Origin: Oegoconia quadripuncta
Taxonomy: Eukaryota > Arthropoda > Insecta > Lepidoptera > Autostichidae
Reading direction: 5' to 3'
DNA: 64,000 nucleotides
NCBI GenBank assembly: GCA_949316235.1
Contig: OX438744.1
Span: 38,915,278 to 38,979,277, forward strand
Shown piece by piece: positions 42,296-52,845 of the stretch. Both the position numbers and the translations under genes were made by a program. How positions within the stretch are numbered: position 1 is the first letter of the stretch; every line of letters starts with the position of its first letter. The notes under the pieces are model-generated. The model saw only the letters and a program-made list of their open reading frames with translations, had not been told where the DNA came from and ran no database searches.

Positions 42296-42386
42296 GTTTT
42301 TAAAAATCTAATGTATGTCAAAAAAAATATAGCATCATTTAGGAAAAATAGTGAGTGGCCACTACACCAAACAGGTCGTCTGTAAA
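42296..42386. mobile_element. LINE-A scrap beside SINE-2 scrap
   Basis: Bases 42296-42352 (AATCTAATGTATGTCAAAAA, GCATCATTTAGGAAAAATAG) are plus-strand LINE-A. Bases 42353-42386 (GGCCACTACACCAAACAGGT) are the reversed SINE-2 head. They join without spacer. Confidence 0.7.
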
Positions 42387-42469
42387 ATTAAAAGGCAAGT
42401 GTAAAACTCATAGTGTTATTAAATGTATTTAATGTTAATTTGCCTGTTTTTCTGTGTTCATCGAAAACT

Positions 42470-42672
42470 AACTGCTATACCAAAAGGTTGCGGGTTCAAA
42501 TCCCGTTAGGAACATATGTTTGAATGATGAGTATAGACATGTGTTCCCGAGTTATGGATGTTTTTCATTTATATATGTATATATTTACAAAAAAAATGTA
42601 TTTGTGTAGTATAGTTGCTTAATGTGGAACTAGATGTCGTTGTGTGTATGTCTAAGGATATTTATTTATTTA
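42470..42672 (+). mobile_element. SINE-2, first 30 bp missing
   Basis: CTGCTATACCAAAAGGTTGC, GGGTTCAAATCCCGTTAGG, body and TATTTATTTATT tail. A box lost. Confidence 0.82.
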
Positions 42673-42824
42673 ATTGTAATTCGTATGGCGTTCACACTGA
42701 GTATGCACTTTATCACATCATAGGACCGCAAGGTCAAAGTATCATCCACATATGTACGACGAGAAAGAAATAAGACAAATACTCAAAATTAAAGGTTATG
42801 ACAAAGAAAGATTATTGAAAAGTG

Positions 42825-42940
42825 CACAATGACGTGATATGTTGCGGTGTCCACAAATGGGTAGCACTCAGCTCGTGCTGCGACGGATCGCAGCGCTGGT
42901 TTTCAGTGCTCCCAGATACAAATAATGGAAGTAAAACTTC
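42825..42940 (+). repeat. Repeat S, copy 3 (partial)
   Basis: TGTTGCGGTGTCCACAAATG, GTAGCACTCAGCTCGTGCTG and CGCAGCGCTGGTTTTCAGTG as in 13970-14060. It leads directly into LINE-A, so a 169-codon frame here is a chimaera. Confidence 0.6.
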
Positions 42941-42959
42941 ATATGCAATATATATATCA

Positions 42960-43702
42960 AGACGTTACGTCTTAGTATATTTTAGTTATTTCCATAGCAT
43001 GATGTCTTACGGTATCTTGCTGTGGGGAAATGCCGCGGATATCAATACAATCTTTGTTTTACAAAAACGAGCCGTTCGCGCAATTTATCAATTGAGACCT
43101 GCAGTGTCACTTAGAGATAGATTTAAAGAGTATAATATTCTAACCTTTTCGTCACAGTACATTTTTGAAAATCTAATATATGTCAAAAAAAATATAGCAT
43201 CATTTAGGAAAAATAGTGATAAACATGATGTCAATACAAGAAATAAAGATAAACTGGCAGGTCACATAAGTCGCCTCCACAAAGTCAGTAATTCATTCAA
43301 AGGGTTACCTATGTATACGCTTTTTCAATAAAGTTCCTGTTGATATACAAAATCTTCCTTTCAATAAATTTAAAGATACTATAAAACAGAAACTTATTAA
43401 GAAAGCATATTATAAAATATCAGATTATTTAGATGATAAACAATCATGGACATAACCAGCCCGTTCGCATAACCAGGCTATTTCACAATTAATAATGAAA
43501 TATTATAATATAAAATAATAATTTTGTAATATAAAAACCTTTTTTTAAAAAGAGCGACCTCTCGAGTTTCTTGCTTGTTCTTCTCAGGGGAAAATTGCCT
43601 TTTGAACAAGCAGTAGCTTTAAAAATGTAAAATCTGACTATTTTAAGTGTACCCTTTGTACCTACAAAATAAAGCATTTTTTGATTTTGATTTTGATTTT
43701 TG
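42960..43702 (+). mobile_element. LINE-A, 5'-truncated, one frameshift
   Basis: Longest plus-strand LINE-A: LVYFSYFHSMMSYGILLWGN, INTIFVLQKRAVRAIYQLRP, FSSQYIFENLIYVKKNIASF, RLHKVSNSFKG, then a 4-base insertion (GGTTACCTATG for GGTTATG) breaks the frame before the conserved end. Complete 3' UTR and (GATTTT)n tail to 43702. Confidence 0.88.
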
Positions 43703-43803
43703 ACTATTAGGATACCATCTCCTCCCACTGGGACAGGGTATGGGTCACAAAGGATTTGTGACAGTCTAGTACCCACCTAAGTGACTGTTTTTAAACCGTC
43801 CCT
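43703..43803 (-). mobile_element. SINE-5S tail fragment
   Basis: TCTCCTCCCACTGGGACAGG, AGTCTAGTACCCACCTAAGT and GACTGTTTTTAAACCGTCC parallel the distal part of SINE-5S at 58120-58250. Confidence 0.5.
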
Positions 43804-44060
43804 GTAGACTCCACCCGTATATAGTTAATATACCGAACATTCGCACTAAGAAGTTCGATTCTTCATTCATCATCCGAACAGCCAAGGCATGGAACTCCCT
43901 TCCGGCGTCAGTCTTTCCTGAATCCTACAATTGGGATCTTCAAGAGCAGAGTGAATAGGCATTTACTGAGATCGCGTGCTTCATCTCCGACCACATCGTC
44001 ACTTTCCATCAGGTGAGATTGTGGTCAAACGCGAATCCAGTCAATCATAAAAAAAAAAGA
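43804..44060 (+). mobile_element. LINE-B 3' end
   Basis: CACCCGTATATAGTTAATAT, ATTCATCATCCGAACAGCCA and CAGGTGAGATTGTGGTCAAA then an A run; nearly identical to 39002-39380. CTTGG is lost at CCTACAATTGGG, shifting the frame. Confidence 0.85.
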
Positions 44061-44107
44061 CAACGAACTTGAGTTACCGACATCGCCTATTTAACGTATC
44101 CTCTAAA

Positions 44108-44226
44108 GAGCCACTGGATTCAAAATGCCACCCATCCAATTGCTGACTCCATCGTACATTGCTTAACTTCGTTAATTGAAAACAAATGCGACTGCGCCAC
44201 GAGTTCTCGTCACGTAGAACATAAAA
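44108..44226 (-). mobile_element. SINE-5S head
   Basis: Minus strand: ACGAAGTTAAGCAATG then CAGCAATTGGATGGGTGGCA, the 5S internal promoter layout (GAAGTTAAGCA ... TTGGATGGGTGACC). Confidence 0.7.
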
Positions 44227-44794
44227 TTAATTTTACAATTTGCGCAAAATAATTTTATCGCAAAAAACCGCACAAAATCCTAAAAATATCTATATTCAGT
44301 GTGTTCAGATAACTAGCTTGAAGAAAGCCGCATAAAAGACACATTAAAAATACGTAAAGGAATGCATTAAAATATAATTGTATATCCGCCCGCTCGATTA
44401 CCCGGGTAGCGATTATTAAAAACCCGCTTGTATCGTAATTAATGTATGGTTAGCAAACAAAGCGAAATTGTTTGAGTTTGGAAATTGATAAATTAATAAT
44501 TTGGTAATTTTCATTGCTAAATCTACTGGGTTTTTGCGGTGAAACTAAAAGGGTATGATATCTATGACAATACATGTCAATAATTATATTATTTTAAGTT
44601 TTTAGTAATGATTATTTATGGCTGATGATGATGAATGATGATACTGTCCTATGGGGAAGGGCACTGTATGCTGAAATACAAGTTTTTCAACCTAGTTCTG
44701 CAACAGGGGCTATATTATTGAAATACAAATTAACTACCTTAATTTATAAAATTAAGGTAGGTACTTTATTTTTATAATTATTATTATTTTTTTA
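44227..44794. other. No gene; small hairpin
   Basis: CTACCTTAATTT / AAATTAAGGTAG surround a short loop near 44736-44761. (GAT)n-like runs near 44620. Confidence 0.4.
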
Positions 44795-45118
44795 TTTTTT
44801 TTATCCACAACGAGTTGGTACTTGACCTCAATCACACCTGATGTTAAGTGAAGATGAAGTCGAAGGTGGAAACGTGCTGACCCGGAAACCCCAACACTTT
44901 TGGCTGGCTATCTTATCTCTGACAACCGGAACACAACAATGCAATTAACATTGTTGCTTGGCGGCAGATTTAGATAAGATGGTGGTAGCTAGCCAGGCGG
45001 ACATTTAAAATGCCCTTACCAACCAAACCGAGTACTTAAACATGTACCCCGCAGGGGATCGAACACGCGACCTCCGAAACGTAAACCCAACGTTGTTTAC
45101 ATTGAGCCACGAAGGCGG
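44795..45118 (-). mobile_element. SINE-1, full length
   Basis: Poly-T, CACAACGAGTTGGTACTTGA to GAGCCACGAAGGCGG. Same subfamily as 21612-21940. A further scrap (ATAAGATGGTGGTAGCTAGC) lies at 45182-45219. Confidence 0.9.
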
Positions 45119-45234
45119 CGTAAAGCACCGTCTACCAGCTGCCATTCATTATCACTACCTGGAAGGTGTGCTTACGTCCCCATAAGATGGTGGTAGCTAG
45201 CCAGGCGGACATTTAATATTTATTATTAATGTAT

Positions 45235-45570
45235 TCTATAATAATAATTTGAGCAATAACTTAATTAATCCAATATGGTACGGGAATAACCCAATATTTA
45301 CAGTCATAGTAATGTAAATCTCTTACACTAAAATTCATGTTAGTTTTTAATTTTATAACACCAAGCACAGTTAAAATTCCAGTTGTCCCATAACCAACCC
45401 TCAGGTTCCAGCAGAAAACCAGGGTTTTGCCCGCCTCGGGCAAATCCACACACTGAGCTGTAGCTTTTTTGTATACTGCGGCACACACATAATATTTGTT
45501 GTTTCTGTACTTGTGTTTTATTGTTTAAGTTGAATTGAAAATTTGCTTATCTATCTATCTTTTAGAAAAC
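45235..45570 (+). mobile_element. LINE-type tail W, plus copy
   Basis: GGTTTTGCCCGCCTCGGGCA, GCTGTAGCTTTTTTGTATAC, GTTTCTGTACTTGTGTTTTA and a TTATCTATCTATC tail. The inverted counterpart is 48857-49195; the two are diverged. No coding part. Confidence 0.7.
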
Positions 45571-45735
45571 ATTCGTAATCGTGTAGCATGTTAACTTTTG
45601 GCGACCGATTGGTGTAGTGGATAGTGACCCTATCAGCGAAATCAACGGTTGCGGGTTCGAATCCCGCGAGGGGTAAATGTTTGTGTGATGAATACGAACA
45701 TTTATTTTTAAATAAATATTTATGTATGTTTATCT

Positions 45736-46205
45736 GGGGGCACGGCCGTGCCCCCACCAAGTCGAGCAAAAAAGCGTCACGGCCGTACCATCCTTTTCTC
45801 GAAGCAATTCAGACCATTTTCGACCCCCTGTAACTTCGTTGTGGATAAAAATAGAAGACTGAAATTTTCAGTAACTATGCAGGCATTGTAAAGACACGTA
45901 TATTTAAAATTTCATTCAATTTGAACCAGTATTTTAAGAATTATAAGGGGTCAAATTTCTTAATTTTGTCAGTCACTGACTCACCGATCATCAAAATTCT
46001 AAGGCACTTCTAGCAGACCTAGAAGCTTCAAATTTGGAATATAAGTAGTGTTTGGTGTATGAATCAAGGAAAAACTAAAAAATCTAGAAAAGACAGCAAA
46101 GAAAATTAAGCCCATACAGCCAAGTCTTCAGTTAATTAAATTTTTCAATATTTTATTTTACGGCAATTATTATTATTGCGTGCGAAGCCGCGGGTTTAAG
46201 CTAGT
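45736..46205 (+). mobile_element. HEL-like element with 20-bp palindromic start
   Basis: Begins with the perfect palindrome GGGGGCACGGCCGTGCCCCC and ends TGCGAAGCCGCGGGTTTAAG CTAGT. CCAAGTCGAGCAAAAAAGCG near the start recurs, altered, at 46231 (CCAAATCGAGCAAAAAATGG), so a second element of the family seems to begin just downstream. Confidence 0.65.
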
Positions 46206-46736
46206 CCCATATAAATATAGGCGCATGGTAGTGCCCCTGCCAAATCGAGCAAAAAATGGGTATTCCGGTGATGAAAACACGTGTATTAAATTATTTATTA
46301 ATGCAAAAAACGTACCTACGTGCGTATTCGTACTTATTACGAGTGCGTAAGGTTGTATAATTATATACCACGCGCTGCGATGCTAGCGAGTGAGCGCGGG
46401 CCGTTACTACGCGCTGCGCGGTGCTAGCGCGAGGGCGCGGGGCGGGGACAGTGGCGGGGCGCGCGGAAAGGTGAATGTCGCCGAGCGAGCAGCAGCCGCG
46501 CTCATACGCGCGAGCGACCCAATGCTGTTCGGATGTGCCCAGAATTCTTACCTATAAGTTTGCGATTTTCATTGATAATTTCGATTGCTATATTAGTTTG
46601 ACGACTAAAGGCTACTCTCATTGGTTTACTGATATTATTTGCTTACAATTTGGACGTTGTTCGGATAAACAATTTAAATAAATTAAATATTGATACTTTA
46701 AGTACCTAAGTATCTACAAAATACAAAAAGAAATGA
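46206..46736. other. Second element head with CpG-rich segment
   Basis: After a HEL-like head (GTGCCCCTGCCAAATCGAGC) comes a GC-rich part at 46370-46500 (CGCGCTGCGCGGTGCTAGCG, GGCGCGGGGCGGGGACAGTG), then AT-rich DNA up to the inverted repeat. A 68-codon frame at 46475-46681 shows no family. It could be captured promoter or exon DNA. Confidence 0.4.
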
Positions 46737-47433
46737 GATCCCATCAAAAACAATACTTGTCAAAAAAACCAAGTCTCGCAACTCAGTTGTTCTGCGGTAA
46801 AAAGTTGTGAGATCCATGTAATACCAAGTCGGTTGTTAATTTATTCAGTCTCTACTTAAGCGACTTTCTGTCTTAATACGTCCAGTCTCTAAGACCACGA
46901 TCGTGGTCCATAACAATTGAAAATCATTTGTGTCTGGAATCTCCGTACTCGAAGCATTAAGTTATTACGTAATAATTAACAGCATCTTATAGTGACGCAT
47001 ATCAATATTAAAATTCTTTAATGTTTTATATAAATATATTGAGACTTGGCCATCGCACTAAATAATTGAATTTACATGTGTTTTCAGGCGATTGAATTTA
47101 CACGTCTTTTCAGGCGATGGCCAAGTCTCAATATATTTATATAAAACATTAAAGAATTTTAATATTGATATGCGTCACTATAAGATGCTGTTAATTATTA
47201 CGTAATAACTTAATGCTTCGAGTACGGAGATTCCAGACACAAATGATTTTCAATTGTTATGGACCACGATCGTGGTCTTAGAGACTGGACGTATTAAGAC
47301 AGAAAGTCGCTTAAGTAGAGACTGAATAAATTAACAACCGACTTGGTATTACATGGATCTCACAACTTTTTACCGCAGAACAACTGAGTTGCGAGACTTG
47401 GTTTTTTTGACAAGTATTGTTTTTGATGGGATC
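46737..47433. repeat. Long inverted repeat: 320-bp arms, 57-bp loop
   Basis: Left arm 46737-47056 (GATCCCATCAAAAACAATAC ... GGCCATCGC) and right arm 47114-47433 are exact reverse complements as far as I can check by eye, with equal length and no indels. The loop contains a 26-bp tandem pair, 47065-47090 and 47091-47116, differing at two bases. Each arm also holds the 16-bp palindrome GACCACGATCGTGGTC. Confidence 0.9.
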
Positions 47434-47520
47434 CGTTTATCTTGTATCCATAGCACAAGCTTTGCTTAGTTTGGGACTAGATGATTGGTGTAAGTGTCCG
47501 AAATATTTATTAAAAAAAAT

Positions 47521-47837
47521 AAAAAAAATATCAGACACTCAGAGCACAGATCGGTTTCACTGGCACTCCCCTGGAAGAGATCTATACACAGGGTAAAAAA
47601 TAGAGTAATAAAAACGAATGTTCTGCTATCCGTACACACGTGGTGGCACATCGGATCGAAGGCAGTTATTTATGTCCCGAATTGGAATGCAGAAAAAGCA
47701 TACCGCAGCGACCTTCACACAACTAGATTTATCTTTATTTGCATTGTACTGCAGCAGTATTTTCACCCGATAAAATCACTGCTTTTTTCACTCAACGGTA
47801 TATGGGAAATCATATTGTGTGTGTTTGTTTGTTTGTG

Positions 47838-47872
<35 letters not shown>

Positions 47873-47960
47873 CGGGGAATTGTGTGAAAAGAAATTTATC
47901 TTGTACAGTTTTTCGATATAGGATATTTGAAATATTAAGCTTAAAATGCAAGTTTATGCA
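47521..47960. other. No gene; (GT)n at 47836-47870
   Basis: Frames here on both strands (125 and 67 codons) run through the GT microsatellite and give CVCVCV or HTHTHT; not genes. Confidence 0.6.
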
Positions 47961-48410
47961 ATGCAACGCAATACAAATACTCTTTATTGCGCAAAATAAT
48001 AATAATATATAATAATAGAAATTTTTGTATGATGTGTATAGTTTATGTATAGTATATATGTATAATGTATAATGATTGTATGTATGTATTTGTGTATTTA
48101 TGTTGGGTAATTTTTTCGTTTAATGTATTATTTTGGTTTTTATTCTATTATATGATATTTTTAACCTTTTTTTGTTTCCTCTGTATCGTGTACACTTTGT
48201 CTACCTTTTGCATCAAATTTCGCTCTCAGGGGTTTGATGGAAGAGATCTCTTATAGAGACAAGTTCGCCCTTTGTACATTTTTCTTAAATCTTCGTTAAT
48301 GTCCATTTCTTTGTGTTTGTGTACAATAAAGTGTTAAAATAAATAAGTAATTTACAATAATTTTTGATGATAACAATAGAACACAATTAGGCGGTCTTAT
48401 CACTAAAATC
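47961..48410 (-). mobile_element. LINE-F tail split by a plus-strand LINE-F tail
   Basis: Minus copy: ATACAAATACTCTTTATTGC at 47970 and AACAATAGAACACAATTAGG, CGGTCTTATCACTAAAA at 48370-48410. Between them, about 48008-48345, is a plus-strand LINE-F UTR (TTGATGGAAGAGATCTCTTA, GTGTACAATAAAGTG). AATAAT/TAAT at the junctions may be its duplication. Confidence 0.68.
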
Positions 48411-48414
48411 TTTG

Positions 48415-48850
48415 TACGGATAATCGAAAATTAGATAGAAATCGACTATGGATCCTTGGGGAAAGTTGTTCGTAATAGTGACGTCACCAGTTAATAAATA
48501 AATAAATAAAAAGATATTTATTCATCCACTTAAAAAATATACTACATGATCATTAATTACAGTTAAATTTTCTAACGTAGTGGACAAATAGGTTGGAGCC
48601 TCAGCAAAATAGCTGTTTTTCAGTCTCCACCTCGTGCATTCTCTGATAACAGAACGGATAACACGTCAGAAGTTGTTGCACACTACAATACTATTTGCTA
48701 CAAGCTACATGCAAGCAAGCATTACATGATGAAATCTTAGGAAAAAAAAAAAAAATTAATGGGAATTACACGAATTGAAATTCATCGTGTACAGAGTCGC
48801 GATGATATTTTTGCAATGGGGAATGACGTTTAGTTTTCGGGCAATTTGCT
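48415..48850 (+). repeat. Repeat X, second copy, split
   Basis: GATAATCGAAAATTAGATAG and GAAAGTTGTTCGTAA at 48419-48475, then insertion 48487-48757 starting (AATA)n and ending in an A run, then GGGAATTACACGAATTGAAA. Order matches 12700-12887. Confidence 0.55.
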
Positions 48851-48856
48851 TTTAAA

Positions 48857-49195
48857 ATAGATAGATAGATAAGAATTTATTTGCATCCATGTACACACAC
48901 ATAATAAATTTTACATATGAAAAATACAACTAAAACAATAAAACACAAGTACAGAAACAAACAAATATTATGTGTGTGCCGCAGTATACAAAAAGGCTAC
49001 AGCTCAGTGTATGGATTTTGCCCGAGGCGGGCAAAACACTGGTATTCTGCTGAAACCTGAGGGTTGGTCGTGGGACAAATGGAATGTTGAAATGTGTTTG
49101 GTGTTATCAAATTAAAACTAACGTTATTGGTAAAAGAATATTGTGTAAGATTATTCCCGTAACATATTGGATTCAATTAATAAATAAATATTATA
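48857..49195 (-). mobile_element. LINE-type tail W, minus copy
   Basis: ATAGATAGATAGATAAGAAT start, then GTACAGAAACAAACAAATAT, TACAGCTCAGTGTATGGATT and GCCCGAGGCGGGCAAAAC. Inverted relative to 45235-45570. Confidence 0.7.
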
Positions 49196-49550
49196 ATAAT
49201 AATAAATAATAAAAAATAAATATTATAATAAAAATAAAATATTATATAGCCAATGTCAGCCCCTTAATTGCTATTCCTCCCGCTAAACTTTTCAACGTAA
49301 AACCCTTACTCCATAGTTTTCATGCTCCGCGTGAATTCTAAAGAAAATTGTACGAACATTTTTCTTACGCAGTAACGAACCCGGGCCTTTGAAAGGGGTG
49401 AGGGGGAAGGGGTCACATAATTAATGACGGTATTAGGGATGCCAACGACTAACTTAATAGGGAAGTCATTATGGTAGGACGTGCACACGTCATCATTCAT
49501 TTTCATTAATTACATCATTCATTAATACATGTAACTGTAAAGAAAAATAT
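49196..49550. other. No gene recognised
   Basis: (AATA)n rich at the left. A 66-codon minus frame at 49306-49506 is unsupported. Confidence 0.35.
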
Positions 49551-49725
49551 CCTGGAATAAGAATAGGATATTTTTTATTTTATATTATATAATATTCTTA
49601 ATCCAGGTTATGTTCTACCTATATACCAAATTTCATCCAAATCCGTTCATCCCTTTCGCCGTGATTGAGCAAACAAAGAAATAAACAAAGATCCTCGCGA
49701 ATCTTTCGCGTTTATAATATTAGTT
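49551..49725 (-). mobile_element. HEL element, 3' end missing
   Basis: TATTCTTAATCCAGGTTATG, TTTCATCCAAATCCGTTCAT and TCTTTCGCGTTTATAATATT AGT in the order of other reversed HEL copies. Confidence 0.75.
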
Positions 49726-49784
49726 AGATTATGGTGTTAGATCACTTAGAAAACGCATACTTTACCTTAATAAGAATAAATAAA

Positions 49785-50047
49785 ATAAAATATCCTTAGA
49801 CATACACACAGCGCCATCTAGTTCCACAGTAAGCAACTATAGGTTTGTGTTGTTGATATATATATTGATATACTACATAAATACTTTTTTTTTGTAAATA
49901 AATACTTATTATAAATGTAAACCATCCATAACTCGGGTACACATGTCCGTATTCATTGCACAAATATATGCCCCTAGCGGGATTTGAACCCGCAACCTTT
50001 TGGTATAGTGGCCAGAGTTGCTAACCACTACACCAAACAGGTCGTCA
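49785..50047 (-). mobile_element. SINE-2, near full length
   Basis: CATACACACAGCGCCATCTA at left; CTAGCGGGATTTGAACCCGC and ACTACACCAAACAGGTCGTC at right. Confidence 0.9.
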
Positions 50048-50310
50048 ACCTTGCCTGTATATATATTAAAAATGAGCTCAACTTTGTGGTAAGACTGTGA
50101 ATTTACATTCGTTTCCTCCATCCCAGCAGCTGACTACAAAACTTGATATCATAATTAGTTCGTGAAAACGTTATATTAACTCGTAATGCGAAATACCTAT
50201 GTTGGTAATAAAAGAGCTATTAAACTCCGTTTTGTACCGAGCTTTGTTCTCCCTAGTGACTTTATAAGTTAAGTTCGTGGCACACTGGGTTACTATTTTT
50301 AAGTAGATAG

Positions 50311-50468
50311 TGGTGTCGATTCGGATATACACCAACTAAACTAAAATAAAACTAGTTTTAAAGTAGTACTGTCTCTTTCTCCCTGGAACAGTACGATGCG
50401 ACGGCACCACTCCAAAACTGGTTTTAGTTTAGTTTAGTTTAGCTAGTGTACATCCGAATCGACACCAT
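50311..50468. mobile_element. MITE-K, 158 bp, copy 2
   Basis: Left TGGTGTCGATTCGGATATAC, right reverse complement TGGTGTCGATTCGGATGTAC, then ACCAACTAAACTAAA. The centre is the reverse complement of copy 1. A few extra TTTAG units lengthen the right arm. Confidence 0.82.
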
Positions 50469-51535
50469 TATAGTGAGTGAAAATCATGAACACGTTAAAT
50501 ACTGTTAAATACACACACACATACCTACTTTTTGTACTTTTATAATTAGGGTCTTTATTTTCATATTTTGCAACACGAATTTAAAATTCTTACTACATAT
50601 TTCAAATGGCGTGCTACTTTCGTAAAACTACATACTTAATACATACTTAAGGTAAGCTGCCTTTATTTGACTTTTATTACTGTATTGTAGTCACTATGTT
50701 CTAGATAATATATGATGTATGTGTGACTGGAGAAACAAATAATCGTTTATCTATCTATCTACTTTAGACATTGTTTAACAAAAAAATAAGTAAAATATTC
50801 CCAATAATCTCAACTCAACACGGTACTAAGTAGTAAGAGGATGAGCTGTGTATATAATTTTTCTATGGAGATTAGTAATGCAAAATTACCGGCGATTTAT
50901 GACGTTTCAAATTTTAATTTATTTTAATTCCCGCAAAATCATAACATAACATATATGCGATGTTGCCGATTAGTGCAGTCCGCCATATTGTGCGGCATAT
51001 TGCTTGCTGTTCCACTGTTGTTGGGCGACTGAGCAAGCGGCGATTAGTTGACTTGGTTTTGTCCGGCAGGCTACACGCGCATGAGTAACCATAATGATTA
51101 TTCGTAAACTACCTTGTTTGTGAAAATTATGGCACAGTCTTAGCGACTTCTGTTGCATAGACCCGGAACTTTTATGAAGAAAAAAAAATGTCTGCGGGAA
51201 CGTGATATTTTTTTTGTAATAGTTTAATATTTTATCGTAAAATACCATATTTTACGTAAGATATCGTTTTTTACCGCTTTACATCCCTAGTGGAAATATG
51301 ATGTGAGCACATTGTGACCCCGGCCCTCGTGCTCTTCATTGTTTCATAGTCTCGTTTGGAGGTAGCCGGGAAATTCATAACTATGTAGTTATGGAAAGTT
51401 ACATTCTAATGATACGTTCATTCGTTTGTTCTCTTTTTATTACTACTTCATTATTTAGCTGTTAGTTTTCATCTAAATCATAATGTGAAATTGCGGAAAA
51501 TTACTGGATAAATGTTTAAGAAACTAATAACTTTC
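50469..51535. other. LINE-like tail and unassigned sequence
   Basis: Bases 50640-50765 end in TTTATCTATCTATCTAC like 8340-8594. The 92-codon minus frame at 50970-51248 (HARVACRTKPSQLIAACSVA) has mixed composition but no family I know; likely repeat-derived. Confidence 0.35.
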
Positions 51536-51588
51536 TTTTTGTGCACAACGGGTTAGCGCTTGGCCTCAATCACACCTGATATTAAGTG
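51536..51588 (-). mobile_element. SINE-1 3' scrap
   Basis: TTTTTGTGCACAACGGGTTA, GCTTGGCCTCAATCACACCT. Confidence 0.75.
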
Positions 51589-52099
51589 TACCGAAGCCGG
51601 TTGTATCCACGTTGGTTTCACAGACAGGGTCCACCATACTCGAGTCATATACTTTGCAACATAATGATTGTTGCTGAGCTCTGAATTCAGTTGTTTTGCC
51701 ACTTTATTGACCTTATATTACTCGAGATGAATTATGTTCACACAGTGATGTATAATCTGTGGGGTTACACAGCTGTTTCCAAAATGGCCGCCGGCCAAAT
51801 AACATGGCAGCTTATGGTGTTAATGGTAACGTGATTTTCACTATTTTGTTTAATGCCAAATGTGCCAAGGTTGCGACCTATACAGTCTGAGAAAGTAGTG
51901 TGTTCTGCCAATAAAACTATACGGTATAGTTTGACCGCGAATACTCTCTCGATTCACTTTGAATTTTAAAATATATAGCGAGCTAGTATACTTTTGTATT
52001 TATTTATGTAAAATGTTACAAAGATATATTTGCAGGTGTCACAAAAACTTTTGTGACAACTTTGTTTATCCGAACACCGTACCTATGCCATCATCGAAT
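51589..52099. other. No gene recognised
   Basis: ACTATACGGTATAGTTTGAC at 51915 contains a short palindrome; no partner end found. Confidence 0.35.
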
Positions 52100-52450
52100 A
52101 ATCATGCATGACATCCATCCAATCCAGGATTACGAGCCCGGTGGTGGCAAGGGGTAGGAATTCGTCCCCCGCCTGCTCGGTGGCAGTGCGAGTGCACACC
52201 AAGCCCGCCCTTACTCCCCCTCTAAGAGAGGAGCGTCTCCCTGCTCCATCTGTAGTGCCCTCTGCTGAGGGACGCGGAGGACCCCCCATGTCAGGCTACT
52301 CGCCATCGGCCAATAAGATCCCTTAAAGTGGGAAATTATTGGCCGATGCCCAGGGTGCACCGGCCCGACAGCTATTCTTCCCCCCAGACGTATCCAAGGG
52401 GACCAGTAGCTATCAAGCACACGGGGAGGTTGCCTGACATCGCACCCCCA
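52100..52450. other. GC-rich retroelement-like block
   Basis: Sharp rise in GC (CCCGCCTGCTCGGTGGCAGT, GGGACGCGGAGGACCCCCCA, GGGGAGGTTGCCTGACATCG). ATCGGCCAATAA / TTATTGGCCGAT form a hairpin at 52306-52356. Frames of about 70 codons on both strands are not recognised. Possibly a GC-rich LINE UTR, as at 8664-8944. Confidence 0.45.
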
Positions 52451-52845
52451 CAGCTCTAACCTAACCCACTTTTCTAGCAGTTCTAATCTAGCCTATGTAA
52501 CCTATATGAAATATTTTTGCAATATATTTTTTAACAAAATAAAGCATTTGCTTAATGTATATTAGACTTAATAAAACTTGAGCAAGTAAAAAGTTGCCAA
52601 ATTAATATTTGACCTAGTGATTAAAATGCGAAATATAAATTTGCTAAAGATTTTTTCCCTCAACTAGTGCGATAAGTTTTTTGGGAAGTAAAATTTGACG
52701 AAAAATATTTTGCCAAACGGAAGGATACCGTTCGAACTACAGTTCCTCGCATTTCAATGTTCAGTGATGTTTCCCATCGCACAATGTCAATGGATATCTT
52801 GATGACATGTCACCTGAAGTGGTAGGGTTGTTTAGCGTCATACTT
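52451..52845. other. No gene recognised
   Basis: AT-rich spacer. Confidence 0.3.

Larger units (their letters stand above)
45601..47520 (+). mobile_element. SINE-3 split by a 1.7-kb insertion
   Basis: The 5' part 45601-45735 has the tRNA-like head (GCGACCGATTGGTGTAGTGG, B box GGTTCGAATCC); the 3' part 47435-47520 resumes with TTGTATCCATAGCACAAGCT and CTAGATGATTGGTGTAAGTG. GTTTATCT occurs at both junctions (45728-45735, 47435-47442). Confidence 0.82.

Noticed and set aside
42822..43331. A 169-codon gene
   Set aside because: Chimaera of repeat S and a truncated LINE-A frame.
47494..47966. Frames of 125 and 67 codons around 47.8 kb
   Set aside because: They translate a GT/AC microsatellite (CVCVCV, HTHTHT) and adjacent AT-rich DNA.
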